The notes: generated by a model not told the origin, from the letters alone. A stretch of DNA of 64,000 nucleotides from Pelagomonas calceolata (GCA_918797485.1 CAKKNE010000001.1:682001-746000); one strand, 5' to 3'. Counted from the stretch's first letter, positions 10,599 through 19,600 are shown. Made by a program: numbers and translations.

Positions 10599-11660
10599 TC
10601 ACGTCGCCCGCGCCGCGAGCCACTCCCGATACGCCGCCGCGCTCTGCGTCGGCGGCGTTTGTGGCAGCGGGCCGAGGGACGCGTCGGCGAAGCGCTTCCC
10701 GACGAGCTTCGTCGCGTAGTCGTAGAGCTGGAGGTCGTGGCGATTGTCGCTCCACAGGAGCTCTAGATCGTCAACGTCCGGCAACCAGGACGCCGGCCTT
10801 CGCGACGTATGTCCTCCGGCCGCGCGGCGCTTCGGGACGTGTATTGGTGGTTTCCCAGAGCCGTCCGCGAAGCAGAGCCGCCGGCCCAGCGCGCGCGCCG
10901 TGTGAGGACTACTCAGCCACTCCGTGATCAGCGGAAAGGCCGCATCTAACCACTCCTTGGCCGTTTCCAAGTGGACAAACGACAATTGGAGATGCTTGTC
11001 CACGACGACGCCGGCCAGCGTCTTCGTATACAGCTCGCTCGTCACGGACCAGAGCCGCTCGTTGCGATGGCCGGCATGAATTACTCTCTTCTGGCGCAGC
11101 CAGTCACCGAAGGAGATCTCCTCATCTTTCACGGGCTTCTTGAAGAGGCCCCAACGGCCCTCGAACCAGTACCTGCGTGGCACGCCATCGAGCAGGCACG
11201 GTCGCGTCGATGGTGTACGCAGGCGCTACAAGGACACCGGGTCGCATACCGAGATATCACGCGGTCGACGGGGTGCCGCAGTATCGTCAGGTGCAGGCAA
11301 CTCCCGAGCCGCGCGCACGCATAGGCCTCGCGCGTCGCTTTCGCCGAGCGCAGGCTCGAGCCCTCGATCACAAACGCGGTCTCCTCGCGGTAGTAGAGGT
11401 GGTTCAGGAGCTGCTCGCCGACCCTGCGCGGGAACGGATCCGGTGAGACGTGTGCGCTCGACGCCATCGACGCGACCCGCCATGAAGTCGACACTGGGCC
11501 AGCACCATTTCCCGCCCGTGCCGCGCATGTGCACGTGATACGCCCCACACGGCCTCGCGCAGCGCGGCGTCACGGGCGCGCATTGCCCCTTGCCCCGCCG
11601 CGCGACGACGCACGAGGCGTTGACGGAGCAGCTTGCACTTGCGGTGGCGACGAGCGCCGC
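10599..11660 (-). CDS. Sulfotransferase-like protein, 3 exons, start unresolved
   Basis: Predicted PAPS-dependent sulfotransferase. Exons on the minus strand: 11506 upward, 11250-11423, and 10599-11172 with its stop at 10599. Spliced protein has a possible 5'-phosphosulfate loop (RGTGGKW then VGEQLLNHLYY) and a typical 3'-PSB motif LTILRHPVDRVISRY continuing into WFEGRWGLF, restored only after removing the intron at 11173-11249. The first exon encodes a cysteine-rich stretch after a hydrophobic LHAALVATASA, possibly a signal peptide, but no convincing in-frame ATG is present. The upstream gene stops only about 40 bp away, so a missing 5' exon or non-ATG start is possible. Substrate unknown. 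Confidence 0.65.
11173..11249 (-). mobile_element. Short introner in the sulfotransferase-like gene
   Basis: 77 bp, GTATGCGACCC ... CCACGCAG on the minus strand, with a foldback made of ACACCATCGACGCG and GCTCGATGGCGTG. GTAT at the donor and GTAC after the acceptor suggest an eroded duplication. Confidence 0.8.
11424..11505 (-). mobile_element. Short introner IE-A in the sulfotransferase-like gene
   Basis: 82 bp, GTGCTGGCCCAGTGTCGAC ... TTCCCGCGCAG on the minus strand, matching the IE-A start and end. Phase 2. Confidence 0.7.
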
Positions 11661-11700
11661 ATGAAGCACGTACCGCAGGAGTGAGCTACGTCTGCCCCGC

Positions 11701-12252
11701 TCACGAGAGGTCAGCAGCGGCAAGAGCCGCAGCGCAGGCGTCCGCGGGCGCGTCGCCGGCGTCCATGCTCGCGACGAGGGCATCCTCGAGCTTGCGCCGC
11801 GCCGCCGTCTCGGCGCCGCCGGCGACGGCGGCGCGGCCCGTGCGCGCGCGGCCGTCGGCGGTGACGGAGGCGACGGCGCCCGCGCCCGCGACCAAAACGT
11901 CGACGCCGAGCGACCGGTCGCCGGCGGCCGCCGCCGCGAAGCGCTGCGCGAGGGCCCGGGCCAGCCTTGATGGAGGCAGCGGCGCCGAGTACGTGGCTCG
12001 GTGCTCGAGGCACAGGATCGTCGCGGCTCTCGCGACGGCTCTCGCGTCGGCAGCGACTCCCACGGTCGCGATGGATAATCCGTCGTCGACGCGCCAGATA
12101 CGCTGCGCCGGGTAGGCGAGCGCCTCGTTTTCGATCGATGCGACCGCGAGGTGGGTGCTTTGCTCGAGGGAGGCGCCGACGGCGAGGGCGCGGGGCTCCT
12201 GCTTGGCGGCTGCAAGGCAGCACAGGCTCGCAGCGATGCTGGCCGAACGCAT
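11701..12252 (-). CDS. Divergent proteasome alpha-subunit-like protein with signal-like N terminus
   Basis: 183 residues, single exon. Residues from about 50 on follow proteasome alpha subunits: RIWRVDDGLSIATVGVAADAR matches the usual KI..ID..I....G..ADAR region; then HRATYSAPLPPSRLARALAQR; LGVDVLVAGAG; and a C-terminal helix DALVASMDAGDAPADACAAAL. The N terminus differs: MRSASIAASLCCLAAA looks like a signal or transit peptide, and the FSPDGRL.QVEYA helix of canonical alpha subunits is absent. It could be an organelle-targeted or secreted Ntn-fold paralogue that no longer enters the 20S ring. A promoter dyad lies 104 bp upstream. Confidence 0.65.
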   Translation of the reverse strand: MRSASIAASLCCLAAAKQEPRALAVGASLEQSTHLAVASIENEALAYPAQRIWRVDDGLSIATVGVAADARAVARAATILCLEHRATYSAPLPPSRLARALAQRFAAAAAGDRSLGVDVLVAGAGAVASVTADGRARTGRAAVAGGAETAARRKLEDALVASMDAGDAPADACAAALAAADLS

Positions 12253-12666
12253 GCGTCACGTACGCGATCAATGCGAGTGCGGGGCGCTCCAGCCCAGCGT
12301 CGTGCGCGGTTTTACGTGCGGTTCCAGGCGCCCGGCGCGAGTTAATCTCGATGGGGCTAGCGGCCTGTAAGGCACTAGCCAGCACGCAGCGCCTACCAAA
12401 AATAGGTCGATTGCTAAGCTTGAGCATCGACTTGAGGGCTGGCAATAACGCCAGAGATTGCTTTCATCGCCCTACGGCTTGCCCTGAACGAACGCGTCAT
12501 CTCCCAGCGACGATAGCTCATTGGTCGCAGTCAGTGCTGCCACAGCTTTTCACGCGCAATAAATAGTCGCGCGCAATAAATACCGCGGGGGGCACACCCC
12601 CGCAACGAGACCGCAGCAATTACGCCGTCGACGCGCACGTGAAACCGTAACACACGTTCGACCGCA
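12253..12666. other. Divergent intergenic region
   Basis: Contains the dyad at 12356 and an AT-richer stretch near 12550-12590 with a direct repeat of GCGCAATAAATA. No gene seen. Confidence 0.5.
12356..12379. promoter_or_regulatory. GCTAG...CTAGC promoter dyad, copy 1
   Basis: Begins GCTAGCGGCCTG and ends TAAGGCACTAGC. Lies between divergent genes, 104 bp upstream of the proteasome-like ATG and 288 bp upstream of the GH18 ATG. Confidence 0.6.
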
Positions 12667-13722
12667 ATGCGCCGCCTCGCGACCCTCCTGCTCGCGCTGG
12701 CGACACACGCCTACAAGGACCCCGACGGCTTCGTCGTCGCCGGCTACCTGCCCGAATGGCGCTACGAGGGCGCGCACTGGGAGAGCCTGGCGACGCACCT
12801 CACGCATTTGATCTTCTTTTCGGCGGAACCGAAGCCCGACGGGACGATCACCGGCTTAGATCGCTTACCGAGACCCGAACTTTTGAAGGAAGCGAGAAAA
12901 GCCGCCGACGACAACGACCTGAAGCTCCTCGTGTGCTTCGGTGGGAATGGGAGAAGTTCGGGCTTCGCGGCGATGACCGGCTCCGACAAGTCGCGGAAGA
13001 AATTTGTGGAAAATCTCGCGAAGCTCCTAGAGAAAAAAAAATTAGACGGCGTCGACTACAACTGGGAGTACCCGGGCCACTCGTTCCAGACGGGTTATAG
13101 TGAGGCGCGCATTTCTCGCGAATGGCGGGGCTTGAAGTTACTCTTGGAGGAAACTAGGAGAGCGTTACCAAATGCCGTCATCAGCGTGGCCTACTATCCC
13201 GACGGAAGGCAAGAGAACTTGTTAGCGGCGGCCTCGGAGAACGCGGACGTGAATCACTACCACGCCATGGCCTACGACCAGCACGGCGAGCACCACTCGA
13301 CCTTTGGATTCGCGGAGCGGGTCGTCGAGAACGCCCTCAGTAGTAACTTGGATCCCTCGAAATGCACGCTGGGCTTACCGTTTTATGGGAGGCATGCTGA
13401 TGGCCGGTGGGAGACCTACGAAGATTTACTTAAAAGGGGTGCGGCGTATCATACGGATTTAGATAGTGTAGCACCAGCTAGAGACGGCGAGACGGGCGGC
13501 TGGGCCTTCAACTCGCCTTCCGCCATCGTCGCAAAAACAAAACTCGCGCGGCGGCGTCTCGGCGGCGTCATGGTCTGGGAAGCCGGTCAAGATTGCAGGT
13601 TGGGCGAGACGAGACATCGGACGTCGCGCGAGGTCCACGTCAGGACCTGCGGCAACGACGACGACAGCTTGTTGGTGGCGGTCGCGCGGGGGCGGGCCGA
13701 GTCGTCTTCGGGGGAGCTGTAA
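12667..13722 (+). CDS. GH18 chitinase-like secreted protein with altered catalytic motif
   Basis: 351 residues, single exon, signal peptide MRRLATLLLALATHA. The TIM-barrel signatures of GH18 are clear: GYLPEWRY (beta 1), KLLVCFGG (beta 3), catalytic strand LDGVDYNWEYPG (residues 126-137), AMAYDQHG (beta 6), LGLPFYGR (beta 7) and GGVMVWEAGQD (beta 8). The family motif DxxDxDxE reads D127-G-V-D130-Y-N132-W-E134. The acid/base Glu is kept but the Asp next to it is Asn, which should weaken substrate-assisted catalysis or change specificity. Likely acts on GlcNAc polymers outside the cell, or binds them. C terminus ends VAVARGRAESSSGEL. Confidence 0.85.
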   Translation: MRRLATLLLALATHAYKDPDGFVVAGYLPEWRYEGAHWESLATHLTHLIFFSAEPKPDGTITGLDRLPRPELLKEARKAADDNDLKLLVCFGGNGRSSGFAAMTGSDKSRKKFVENLAKLLEKKKLDGVDYNWEYPGHSFQTGYSEARISREWRGLKLLLEETRRALPNAVISVAYYPDGRQENLLAAASENADVNHYHAMAYDQHGEHHSTFGFAERVVENALSSNLDPSKCTLGLPFYGRHADGRWETYEDLLKRGAAYHTDLDSVAPARDGETGGWAFNSPSAIVAKTKLARRRLGGVMVWEAGQDCRLGETRHRTSREVHVRTCGNDDDSLLVAVARGRAESSSGEL

Positions 13723-13745
13723 TTTTCTTGTGGTTAGTCTTATTT

Positions 13746-14594
13746 CTAGGGTCGGCGCCAGTTCCCGAGCCACGCGTACTCGACGACCAGCCAGAAGCAT
13801 GGATCCGGCACGCCCACGGCCGTCGACGTGTCGAAGAGCCGCCAGACGACTAAGGTGGTCTCGGGACCGGCGCGCGCCCGTTTACGCGCGAGCAGCGACC
13901 GGAGGCGGAGCAATGCCATGTAGTCCTTCAGCACCCAGCGCTTGTAGCTGTGGCCGGCGAGGCGCGTGCCTTCGAGGATCGATGCCGATTCGGCATAGCG
14001 ATCGCCTCTTTCAGTCATGGTCTGCAGCCATTGCGATAGCGAGCCCTGGTCGGGCTCGCGATCAGCCACGTACTGGCGACAGTAGGCAGCTTCGGCGTTG
14101 GCGAGCTCTTCAAGAGTTCTATTACTAAAAACACCATCAAAACGAGCGGTGGTGAGAGCAACGCCAGCGGCCAATAGCATTCGCACGATACGCGGTTTTT
14201 CCAGATGTATTTCATAATAGATTATCCTTGGTCCATCTACTATTCCAGAAGTGTTGGCACCGCGAGCCAGGAGAAATTCGACGCAGTCAGCACTACGACT
14301 TGATACTGCCCACATGAGCGCGGTCCAGCCTGGGCTGTGCTCGCCTGCGGTGCAGGTAACGTTCACGTCCGCGCCGTGATCGACGAGGAGGCGCACGAGG
14401 TCGAGGCGGCCCATGCATGCCGCGACCATGAGTAACGTCGATCCTTGTGCGAAGGAGACATCGGTGCCGTGAAACACATGCGCAAGACCTTGATCCGGGT
14501 CGCCGCCCTGCGCGAGCCAATTTTTTATGGCGGGCTCACCATCGATAGCGCTTTCGAATACCTCCTCTAGTAGCAAGGGCTCGGATTCAGCCAT
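13746..14594 (-). CDS. Ankyrin-repeat protein
   Basis: 282 residues from the ATG beginning MAESEPLLLEEVF. The frame stays open to 14846, but the upstream residues are not protein-like. Ankyrin repeats include STLLMVAACMGRLDLVRLL with DHGADVN and GWTALMWAVSSRSADCVEFLL, then a degenerate repeat (RIVRMLLAAGVAL). The C-terminal third is helical with no recognised domain. Partner unknown. A promoter dyad lies 224 bp upstream. Confidence 0.75.
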   Translation of the reverse strand: MAESEPLLLEEVFESAIDGEPAIKNWLAQGGDPDQGLAHVFHGTDVSFAQGSTLLMVAACMGRLDLVRLLVDHGADVNVTCTAGEHSPGWTALMWAVSSRSADCVEFLLARGANTSGIVDGPRIIYYEIHLEKPRIVRMLLAAGVALTTARFDGVFSNRTLEELANAEAAYCRQYVADREPDQGSLSQWLQTMTERGDRYAESASILEGTRLAGHSYKRWVLKDYMALLRLRSLLARKRARAGPETTLVVWRLFDTSTAVGVPDPCFWLVVEYAWLGNWRRP

Positions 14595-15020
14595 TCTAGG
14601 CGCAGCCGAGCGCTGCGCCTCAAAATTTAGCCGAAAGGGAGCGCAGCGAGTTGCCACTACTAGGTGGCCTTGTGGGCTCTGCGTAAATACCGCTTCCGAA
14701 GACCCCAAACCCCTGCAGTGGCTGGCGCGAGGTGCGTGGACAGCGATTCGTGACTCGCGTCGAACAAATCCAGCTTCTGCTCGGGAACGAGCAAAAACAA
14801 GAGCCGAGCCTGAGCGAGCTAGCGGCTGTAAGACACTAGCAAGCAAGCGCGTTTCAGGATTACCCTAAACGGGACCGTGTCTCCGGTTGTCAGACGTCCC
14901 GGTATCTTCCAGAACCCGTTTTGTTCGACCCATGATATATCTCTAGTCTAGTAGCGTCGTGGTCAACCGGAGAATATATATCTGGTATATTTTTAATCGG
15001 AGGGGAAGCTAGGAGTCGAG
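14595..15020. other. Intergenic region
   Basis: Holds the dyad and, near 14868-14915, an imperfect hairpin around CGGGACCGTG and CAGACGTCCCGG. No gene seen. Confidence 0.4.
14818..14840. promoter_or_regulatory. GCTAG...CTAGC promoter dyad, copy 2
   Basis: 23 bp, GCTAGCGGCTG then TAAGACACTAGC, one base shorter than copy 1. 224 bp upstream of the ankyrin ATG (minus strand). Confidence 0.6.
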
Positions 15021-16922
15021 TCACGTCCAGTTCAGCTGCGCGAGCTTGCCCGCGACCTTCGTCAGGTGGAAGTCGATGGCCTCGTCGTACATGTCCACGA
15101 GATCCCCGCTGTCGTCGGCGGCCCAAACTTGAGCGCGCCGCGCCGTCGTGCTGCCGTAGCTATGTTCGACGTTCGCGTCTAACTCGTTGTGGCGGTAGCG
15201 GTATTCGAGCCACGTGAGCGAGACCTGGAAGAGCGCGCCCATGGACTGGGGCACGATACGCCGGAACTCCTGGAACGCCTGGCGAGCGGTAACCTCGGCC
15301 GACCCGCCACCCACGGTCTCGGAATCGTCGCCCTCGTCTTCGGACGTCGGCTCGTTGTCCCGGCCCCCGTAGACGTAGGGTCCCGCTTCTCCCCTCGCGC
15401 GCGCGCGAGCGCACGACTCCGCACAAAGCACGTTGCAGTCGTGGTCCCACCGGTGCGCGACGCCCTGCCACTTCGGGCCGCTGTTCGCGCTGCAGCCCAA
15501 GTGGAGCCGACACTCGAGGCTTTCCGAGTCACCCCCCAGGGGCGCGACGCGAAAAAAGCACAAACCCGTGCACGTGTCTGCGCCGTACTCGTAGAAGCCG
15601 TCGTGTGGCCCGTTTGGACCTGTGGCGTCCATCAGGGCCTCTGGAAAGTGGATCGTGTGGCGACCCTCGGGACGCGGGTCGGGCAGCTTCGACCCGCGCA
15701 CGTCCACGATCTGACACATTTTCCCGTCGTTGTCGCGCACGGCGGTCACTACCAGCCGCCAGGGCCGGCACCACTCGGACGTGTAATCGTCCATGTACGT
15801 GTCGATCGGGACCGAGTGCGTGCGCATGACGCGGCCGCGGTCGTCGAGCGGCAGCAGCGCTTGCACGATGCCATCTTCGCTCGCGCGCACCGTCGCCGCC
15901 CAGAGCAGATTTTCCGTCTCGTCGCCGAGGTCGGTGGGGGCGTCGAGATGGGGCGGAGGGCCCCGAATGGCGAAATGCGGCGGACCGGCGAAGGCGTGCC
16001 GGAGCTCGTCCGTGACGAAGTCGCGCTGCTCCTCCCCGAGGTCCTCGCCCGGGCGAGGGTGCTCCTTCCAGTACTCGCGGTCCTTGTCGCGGCGGCGCCG
16101 GCTCTTGTCGACCTCGAACAGCTCGAAGATGAACGAGATGTCGGAGAGCGGGTGCGCTCTCGCGCCGGCGCTCAGCTCTGCATAGGGCGTCTTGCCCTCC
16201 TGGACCACCGTCGCGCACGTGAACTTCTCCCTCTCGTAGTGCTCACCACCGCTCTCCGCGGGCATCTTCCCGCTGATGCGGTACGCGGCCGCCGCGCGCC
16301 GGCCGGCGAGGCACCGCGAGCGGAAGAGCGCGCGGAAGGAGCACCCCGTCGGCGGGACCGGCACCCGGAAGGGCGAGACGATGGAGTCCGCGAAGTAGCG
16401 GCTGCGCCGCAGCAACGACGCGGCCGTCTCCTCGCCGCGGTCCTCCTCGTCCATAGGAACCACTTCCTCCCTAGACGGCGCGGTTTCCGGCGCCGGGAGC
16501 GGGCCGTCGCGGGCGCGGACGTGCGCCGGCGAGCACCGCAGGAAGAGCGCGCGCCAGACCGAGTCCTTGGCGGAGGCCTCCTGCCATTCCTTGCTCACCA
16601 GGCCGCACCCGAGGAGCGCTCGCCCCGCCTCGCTCGCCGTGTCGAAGGGGGCGTGTTGGACCAGGGCCGTGAGGATCTTTTCAATCACGTCGCCGGGGAG
16701 CGAGGACGCCGGCGACGGAGGACCGACGACCGTCGCGGCGTCATCGGCCGCCGGAGCCGCGGGGGCGCCCATCGTCCCGGGGCCTCTCTTGCACGGCGAG
16801 GTCTGCGGCTTGCCGGCGCCGGACGTCTCGCCCGCGCCGGACGTCTCGTCCTGTCTGCCGCCTCTGGTTGTAAAATTTGTCTCAGAGGCTTCCTGCGTCC
16901 GCTTTTTCTCGTCGTCTGCCAT
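15021..16922 (-). CDS. F-box-like protein, large
   Basis: 633 residues, single exon. Residues about 70-130 resemble an F-box: LPGDVIEKILTALVQ, then GLVSKEWQEASAKDSVWRALF. The remainder (for example FYEYGADTCTGLCFFRVAP, CRLHLGCSANSGPKWQGVAH) is not assigned; it may be a substrate-binding domain for an SCF ubiquitin ligase. Low-complexity Gly/Ala/Pro N terminus. Dyad copy 3 is 93 bp upstream of the ATG. The F-box call is tentative. Confidence 0.6.
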   Translation of the reverse strand: MADDEKKRTQEASETNFTTRGGRQDETSGAGETSGAGKPQTSPCKRGPGTMGAPAAPAADDAATVVGPPSPASSLPGDVIEKILTALVQHAPFDTASEAGRALLGCGLVSKEWQEASAKDSVWRALFLRCSPAHVRARDGPLPAPETAPSREEVVPMDEEDRGEETAASLLRRSRYFADSIVSPFRVPVPPTGCSFRALFRSRCLAGRRAAAAYRISGKMPAESGGEHYEREKFTCATVVQEGKTPYAELSAGARAHPLSDISFIFELFEVDKSRRRRDKDREYWKEHPRPGEDLGEEQRDFVTDELRHAFAGPPHFAIRGPPPHLDAPTDLGDETENLLWAATVRASEDGIVQALLPLDDRGRVMRTHSVPIDTYMDDYTSEWCRPWRLVVTAVRDNDGKMCQIVDVRGSKLPDPRPEGRHTIHFPEALMDATGPNGPHDGFYEYGADTCTGLCFFRVAPLGGDSESLECRLHLGCSANSGPKWQGVAHRWDHDCNVLCAESCARARARGEAGPYVYGGRDNEPTSEDEGDDSETVGGGSAEVTARQAFQEFRRIVPQSMGALFQVSLTWLEYRYRHNELDANVEHSYGSTTARRAQVWAADDSGDLVDMYDEAIDFHLTKVAGKLAQLNWT

Positions 16923-17014
16923 GGTCGCCGGTAATAATAGAAAGCCTTGCGTCGACTGTCGCTACGTAAGCGCAATAATACGCCCTGGTAGCCGGGCGCG
17001 CTGGAAATCCGCGG

Positions 17015-17038
17015 GCTAGCGGCCTGTAAGACACTAGC
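17015..17038. promoter_or_regulatory. GCTAG...CTAGC promoter dyad, copy 3
   Basis: Matches the consensus fully: GCTAGCGGCCTG then TAAGACACTAGC. 93 bp upstream of the F-box-like ATG. Confidence 0.65.
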
Positions 17039-17087
17039 AAGAACGGACTCAAAACATAGGAGATATTAGGCCGAGGTCACACGTCAG

Positions 17088-19451
17088 TCACGCCTTCGTC
17101 GACCACGTATACCGCGGCGGAGGAGCAGAAGCCTTGACCTCGGGAGGCGGCGGCGGCGGCGGCCGCGCGCGCTGAGAATCGGGAACCCCGACGTCGCCCC
17201 GCGCGAGGCGCTCCCGCGCGTTCCTGACGTTCGTGTCGATCTGGTGGTGCACGGCCGGCAGTAATAACTGGGCCGCTTTTTCATATTTCTCCAGAGCTTC
17301 CTGAACTCGCCCGCGCGTCTCGAGGAAAAAACCGTAGTTGTTCAACACTTCGGGCGAGTCCGGCGCCACCTGCATGGCCCGCTCATAGAAGTCCGCCGTC
17401 CTTTGATCGTCTGATCCTTGATCACTTAGAATTGAGGCGGCATTCGCCAGACACTCCGAGCTCCCGGGAACTCTTTCAAGACACGCCTCGAAGGCCACCA
17501 GCGCACCCTGGTCGTCTTTCCGGCCTCGCCGCGCCAAACCGATCAAATTCAGACACGCATCCGCCTTGACCCATCGATCGGGATGTATGCCTTGCTCGCG
17601 GTACTGCTCCGACAGATTCCACGCGTTCACCGAAGAAATCTCGGCAGCTTCAAAGTCGTCGCGCTCGAACGCGATCGACGCGGCGGCCCAGTGCGTCAGG
17701 GGCAGCTCCGGGTCGCCCCGCTGGATGTGATCCGCGGCGAGGTCGATGAGCGACATTCTTAGTAATTGAATCTTGGGGTCATTCAAGAATTCCAGCGGTT
17801 TCGCTAACAACCACAGCTCCTGGCCGAGGTACGTTTCGATGCGTTGGTCCGTGCCTCCGGGTGTTGCTGTGAGAGCATCCGCGAAATCGCGAGCTGCGGC
17901 TACTCGTCTGTCTTCGAGATGATGCACCAAGCCCCGATTAAACAATGCGGAGGGGAACCCCTTGTAGGTCCCCAAAGCATCATCCAATAAAGCTCTAGCT
18001 CGCGGTAAGTCCCGCTGTTTTATTGTTTCGGCGTCATGGCCATTTAACAGAACTAAAGCTAGGTTGTTCAGGATTTTTAGACTGCGAGGACAGACATCCA
18101 ATGAAGCTTCAAACAGGGACCGCTCCGAGGACCAGGCTGAATTGCGATCGACGGTTCTGATAGAGCCCAGTAACAGTGCAGAGAGTAACGAGAGCTTCTG
18201 CGACCTTGATACGGCACCGCGACTCGGCACTATGGAAGAATACAAACCGGTGTCCGGAGCGCTGCTACAGACTTCATCTACTTTGAGGTAGCGACATAAG
18301 GCCGCGACGCCGATGCTGAAGCCGACCGACGGTAGATACAACAATCGCTCGCCGACGGGCGTGCCCACCGGTAATAAGATGTGGGCCGCGGGTAGGAACG
18401 GCACTAATCCTAACGCCAAAGCCAGTAAAACGTGGCGCTTTTTGTTAGAGAGGCCCTCGTATGCCATATAAGCTATAAACGAGTACAGTATCAAAGGGTA
18501 GGCGTTGCGCCGATCGTTTAAGTGGAGAATGTGGGGCAGGCAGGGGTAGCCATAATCATAACATAGATAACAGGGCGTTATGAGTTTGACGAAGTAGCGC
18601 CAGTGGAAGTGGGCATACGTTAGATAAGTGGCAAGTCGGTCATCTGCTAAATCAGCAGCCACGGAGTTTTCGAGGAGCGTCCACTTATAGAGTAGGTGTT
18701 GGCCGTGTCTCCTGGTATGTAGCCACAACACTCCAAGAACGCCGGTGAGGGCCGCTGTTGTTCTTAGAATAAACGCCTTGGATCTCGCGAGGCGTTTTCC
18801 GGCTTTCATTACTGTGGGAGAGGCACAGATCACGTCGACGACGTCGAAGGCCACAAATAAAGCGAACGTAGCGACGCCGACCTCCTTGGCGAGCGACGCG
18901 AGCAAGGCCACGACGAACGCGAGCATCGCGGCGAACCCGCCTCTTTGATAGAGTACAATGGCAAACAATGCGAGGAACCCCCCCAACACGTCGGCCCGGC
19001 CCACGACGGACGCGACGGGCTCGGAATGGGTCGGGTGCACAACGAAGATTAGCGTGGCGAGCCTCGCACTCGTCTCGTCCTTGCGGAAGGCGTTGCGCGC
19101 CACGCTCAACATCAATGCGCACGAGCAGGCATGGAGCAACACATTGACGAGATGGTACCCCAAAGGTGCATAGCCGTGGACCAGGTAGTTCATGCGAAAC
19201 GACCACGTCGCGAGCGGCCGCCAGGACTTGTGCGAGTCCGGCGCGGCCATGGGCTGGCCCCAGTAGTCGTGGTTCAGGTAGTCGGGGCCCGTGGCCACGT
19301 CCTTGTTGTAGGTCACTGACGCGCGGTCGTCCCAGACGACGCCGTTCCGCACGGAATTGACATGTAGCGCTAGCGATAACAAAAAGGCGGCTTTTCTAGG
19401 ATGGCGATCACACCAAACCAGCATCCTCGGTAGGAGGCCCCGGGGCTTCAT
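17088..19451 (-). CDS. TMTC-type transmembrane TPR protein (putative O-mannosyltransferase)
   Basis: 787 residues, single exon. N-terminal half has multiple membrane helices with TMTC landmarks: VVWDDRASVTYNKDV, SWRPLATWSFRMNYLVHG, YHLVNVLLHA, VHPTHSEPVASVVGRADVLG, and the DUF1736-like LLPVGTPVGERLLYLPSVGF. The C-terminal half carries TPR motifs (LNNLALVLLNGHDAETI, ALFNRGLVHHLED, SECLANAASILSDQGSD, EVLNNYGFFLETRGRVQEAL). TMTC proteins act in the ER on cadherin-type substrates in animals; the substrate here is unknown. Its ATG overlaps the TGA of a 50-codon ORF by four bases (ATGA). Confidence 0.88.
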   Translation of the reverse strand: MKPRGLLPRMLVWCDRHPRKAAFLLSLALHVNSVRNGVVWDDRASVTYNKDVATGPDYLNHDYWGQPMAAPDSHKSWRPLATWSFRMNYLVHGYAPLGYHLVNVLLHACSCALMLSVARNAFRKDETSARLATLIFVVHPTHSEPVASVVGRADVLGGFLALFAIVLYQRGGFAAMLAFVVALLASLAKEVGVATFALFVAFDVVDVICASPTVMKAGKRLARSKAFILRTTAALTGVLGVLWLHTRRHGQHLLYKWTLLENSVAADLADDRLATYLTYAHFHWRYFVKLITPCYLCYDYGYPCLPHILHLNDRRNAYPLILYSFIAYMAYEGLSNKKRHVLLALALGLVPFLPAAHILLPVGTPVGERLLYLPSVGFSIGVAALCRYLKVDEVCSSAPDTGLYSSIVPSRGAVSRSQKLSLLSALLLGSIRTVDRNSAWSSERSLFEASLDVCPRSLKILNNLALVLLNGHDAETIKQRDLPRARALLDDALGTYKGFPSALFNRGLVHHLEDRRVAAARDFADALTATPGGTDQRIETYLGQELWLLAKPLEFLNDPKIQLLRMSLIDLAADHIQRGDPELPLTHWAAASIAFERDDFEAAEISSVNAWNLSEQYREQGIHPDRWVKADACLNLIGLARRGRKDDQGALVAFEACLERVPGSSECLANAASILSDQGSDDQRTADFYERAMQVAPDSPEVLNNYGFFLETRGRVQEALEKYEKAAQLLLPAVHHQIDTNVRNARERLARGDVGVPDSQRARPPPPPPPEVKASAPPPRYTWSTKA

Positions 19452-19600
19452 TTCTTCGCTTGCTCCTTCGGCGGGGCAGCCCGCCGCCCTTTGAGAATGG
19501 CTGCCAGGGGCAGGTGCGTCTTGGCCTTGGCCAGGCGCCGCTGGAACTCCTTCTCCTTCTCGGCGAGGCTCTTGGCCGCCTCGGGTTTGAGGCCCTCCAT
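19448..19600 (-). CDS. 50-residue ORF directly upstream of and overlapping TMTC-like gene
   Basis: Starts MEGLKPEAAKSLAEKEKEF and ends PPKEQAKK. Lysine-rich and helical, unrecognised. Its stop TGA shares bases with the TMTC ATG (ATGA). A promoter dyad sits 36 bp before its ATG, so the likely transcript contains both ORFs. It could encode a small protein on a bicistronic mRNA, or be a regulatory upstream ORF allowing reinitiation. Codon use looks protein-like. Confidence 0.5.
   Translation of the reverse strand: MEGLKPEAAKSLAEKEKEFQRRLAKAKTHLPLAAILKGRRAAPPKEQAKK

Noticed and set aside
11226-12215. 329-residue minus-strand ORF overlapping the proteasome-like and sulfotransferase-like genes
   Set aside because: Upper half is the shadow frame of the proteasome-like gene; only its lower part is used, as exon 1 of the sulfotransferase-like gene.
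12356-12379. GCTAG...CTAGC dyad as a transcription terminator or a MITE
   Set aside because: Stem is only about five base pairs, no T run, no target duplications, and it sits upstream of starts rather than after stops.
15189-16934. 581-residue plus-strand ORF opposite the F-box-like gene
   Set aside because: Arg/Ala/Val-rich translation typical of the antisense of a GC-rich gene, no domains; the minus-strand frame has F-box-like and ordered segments.
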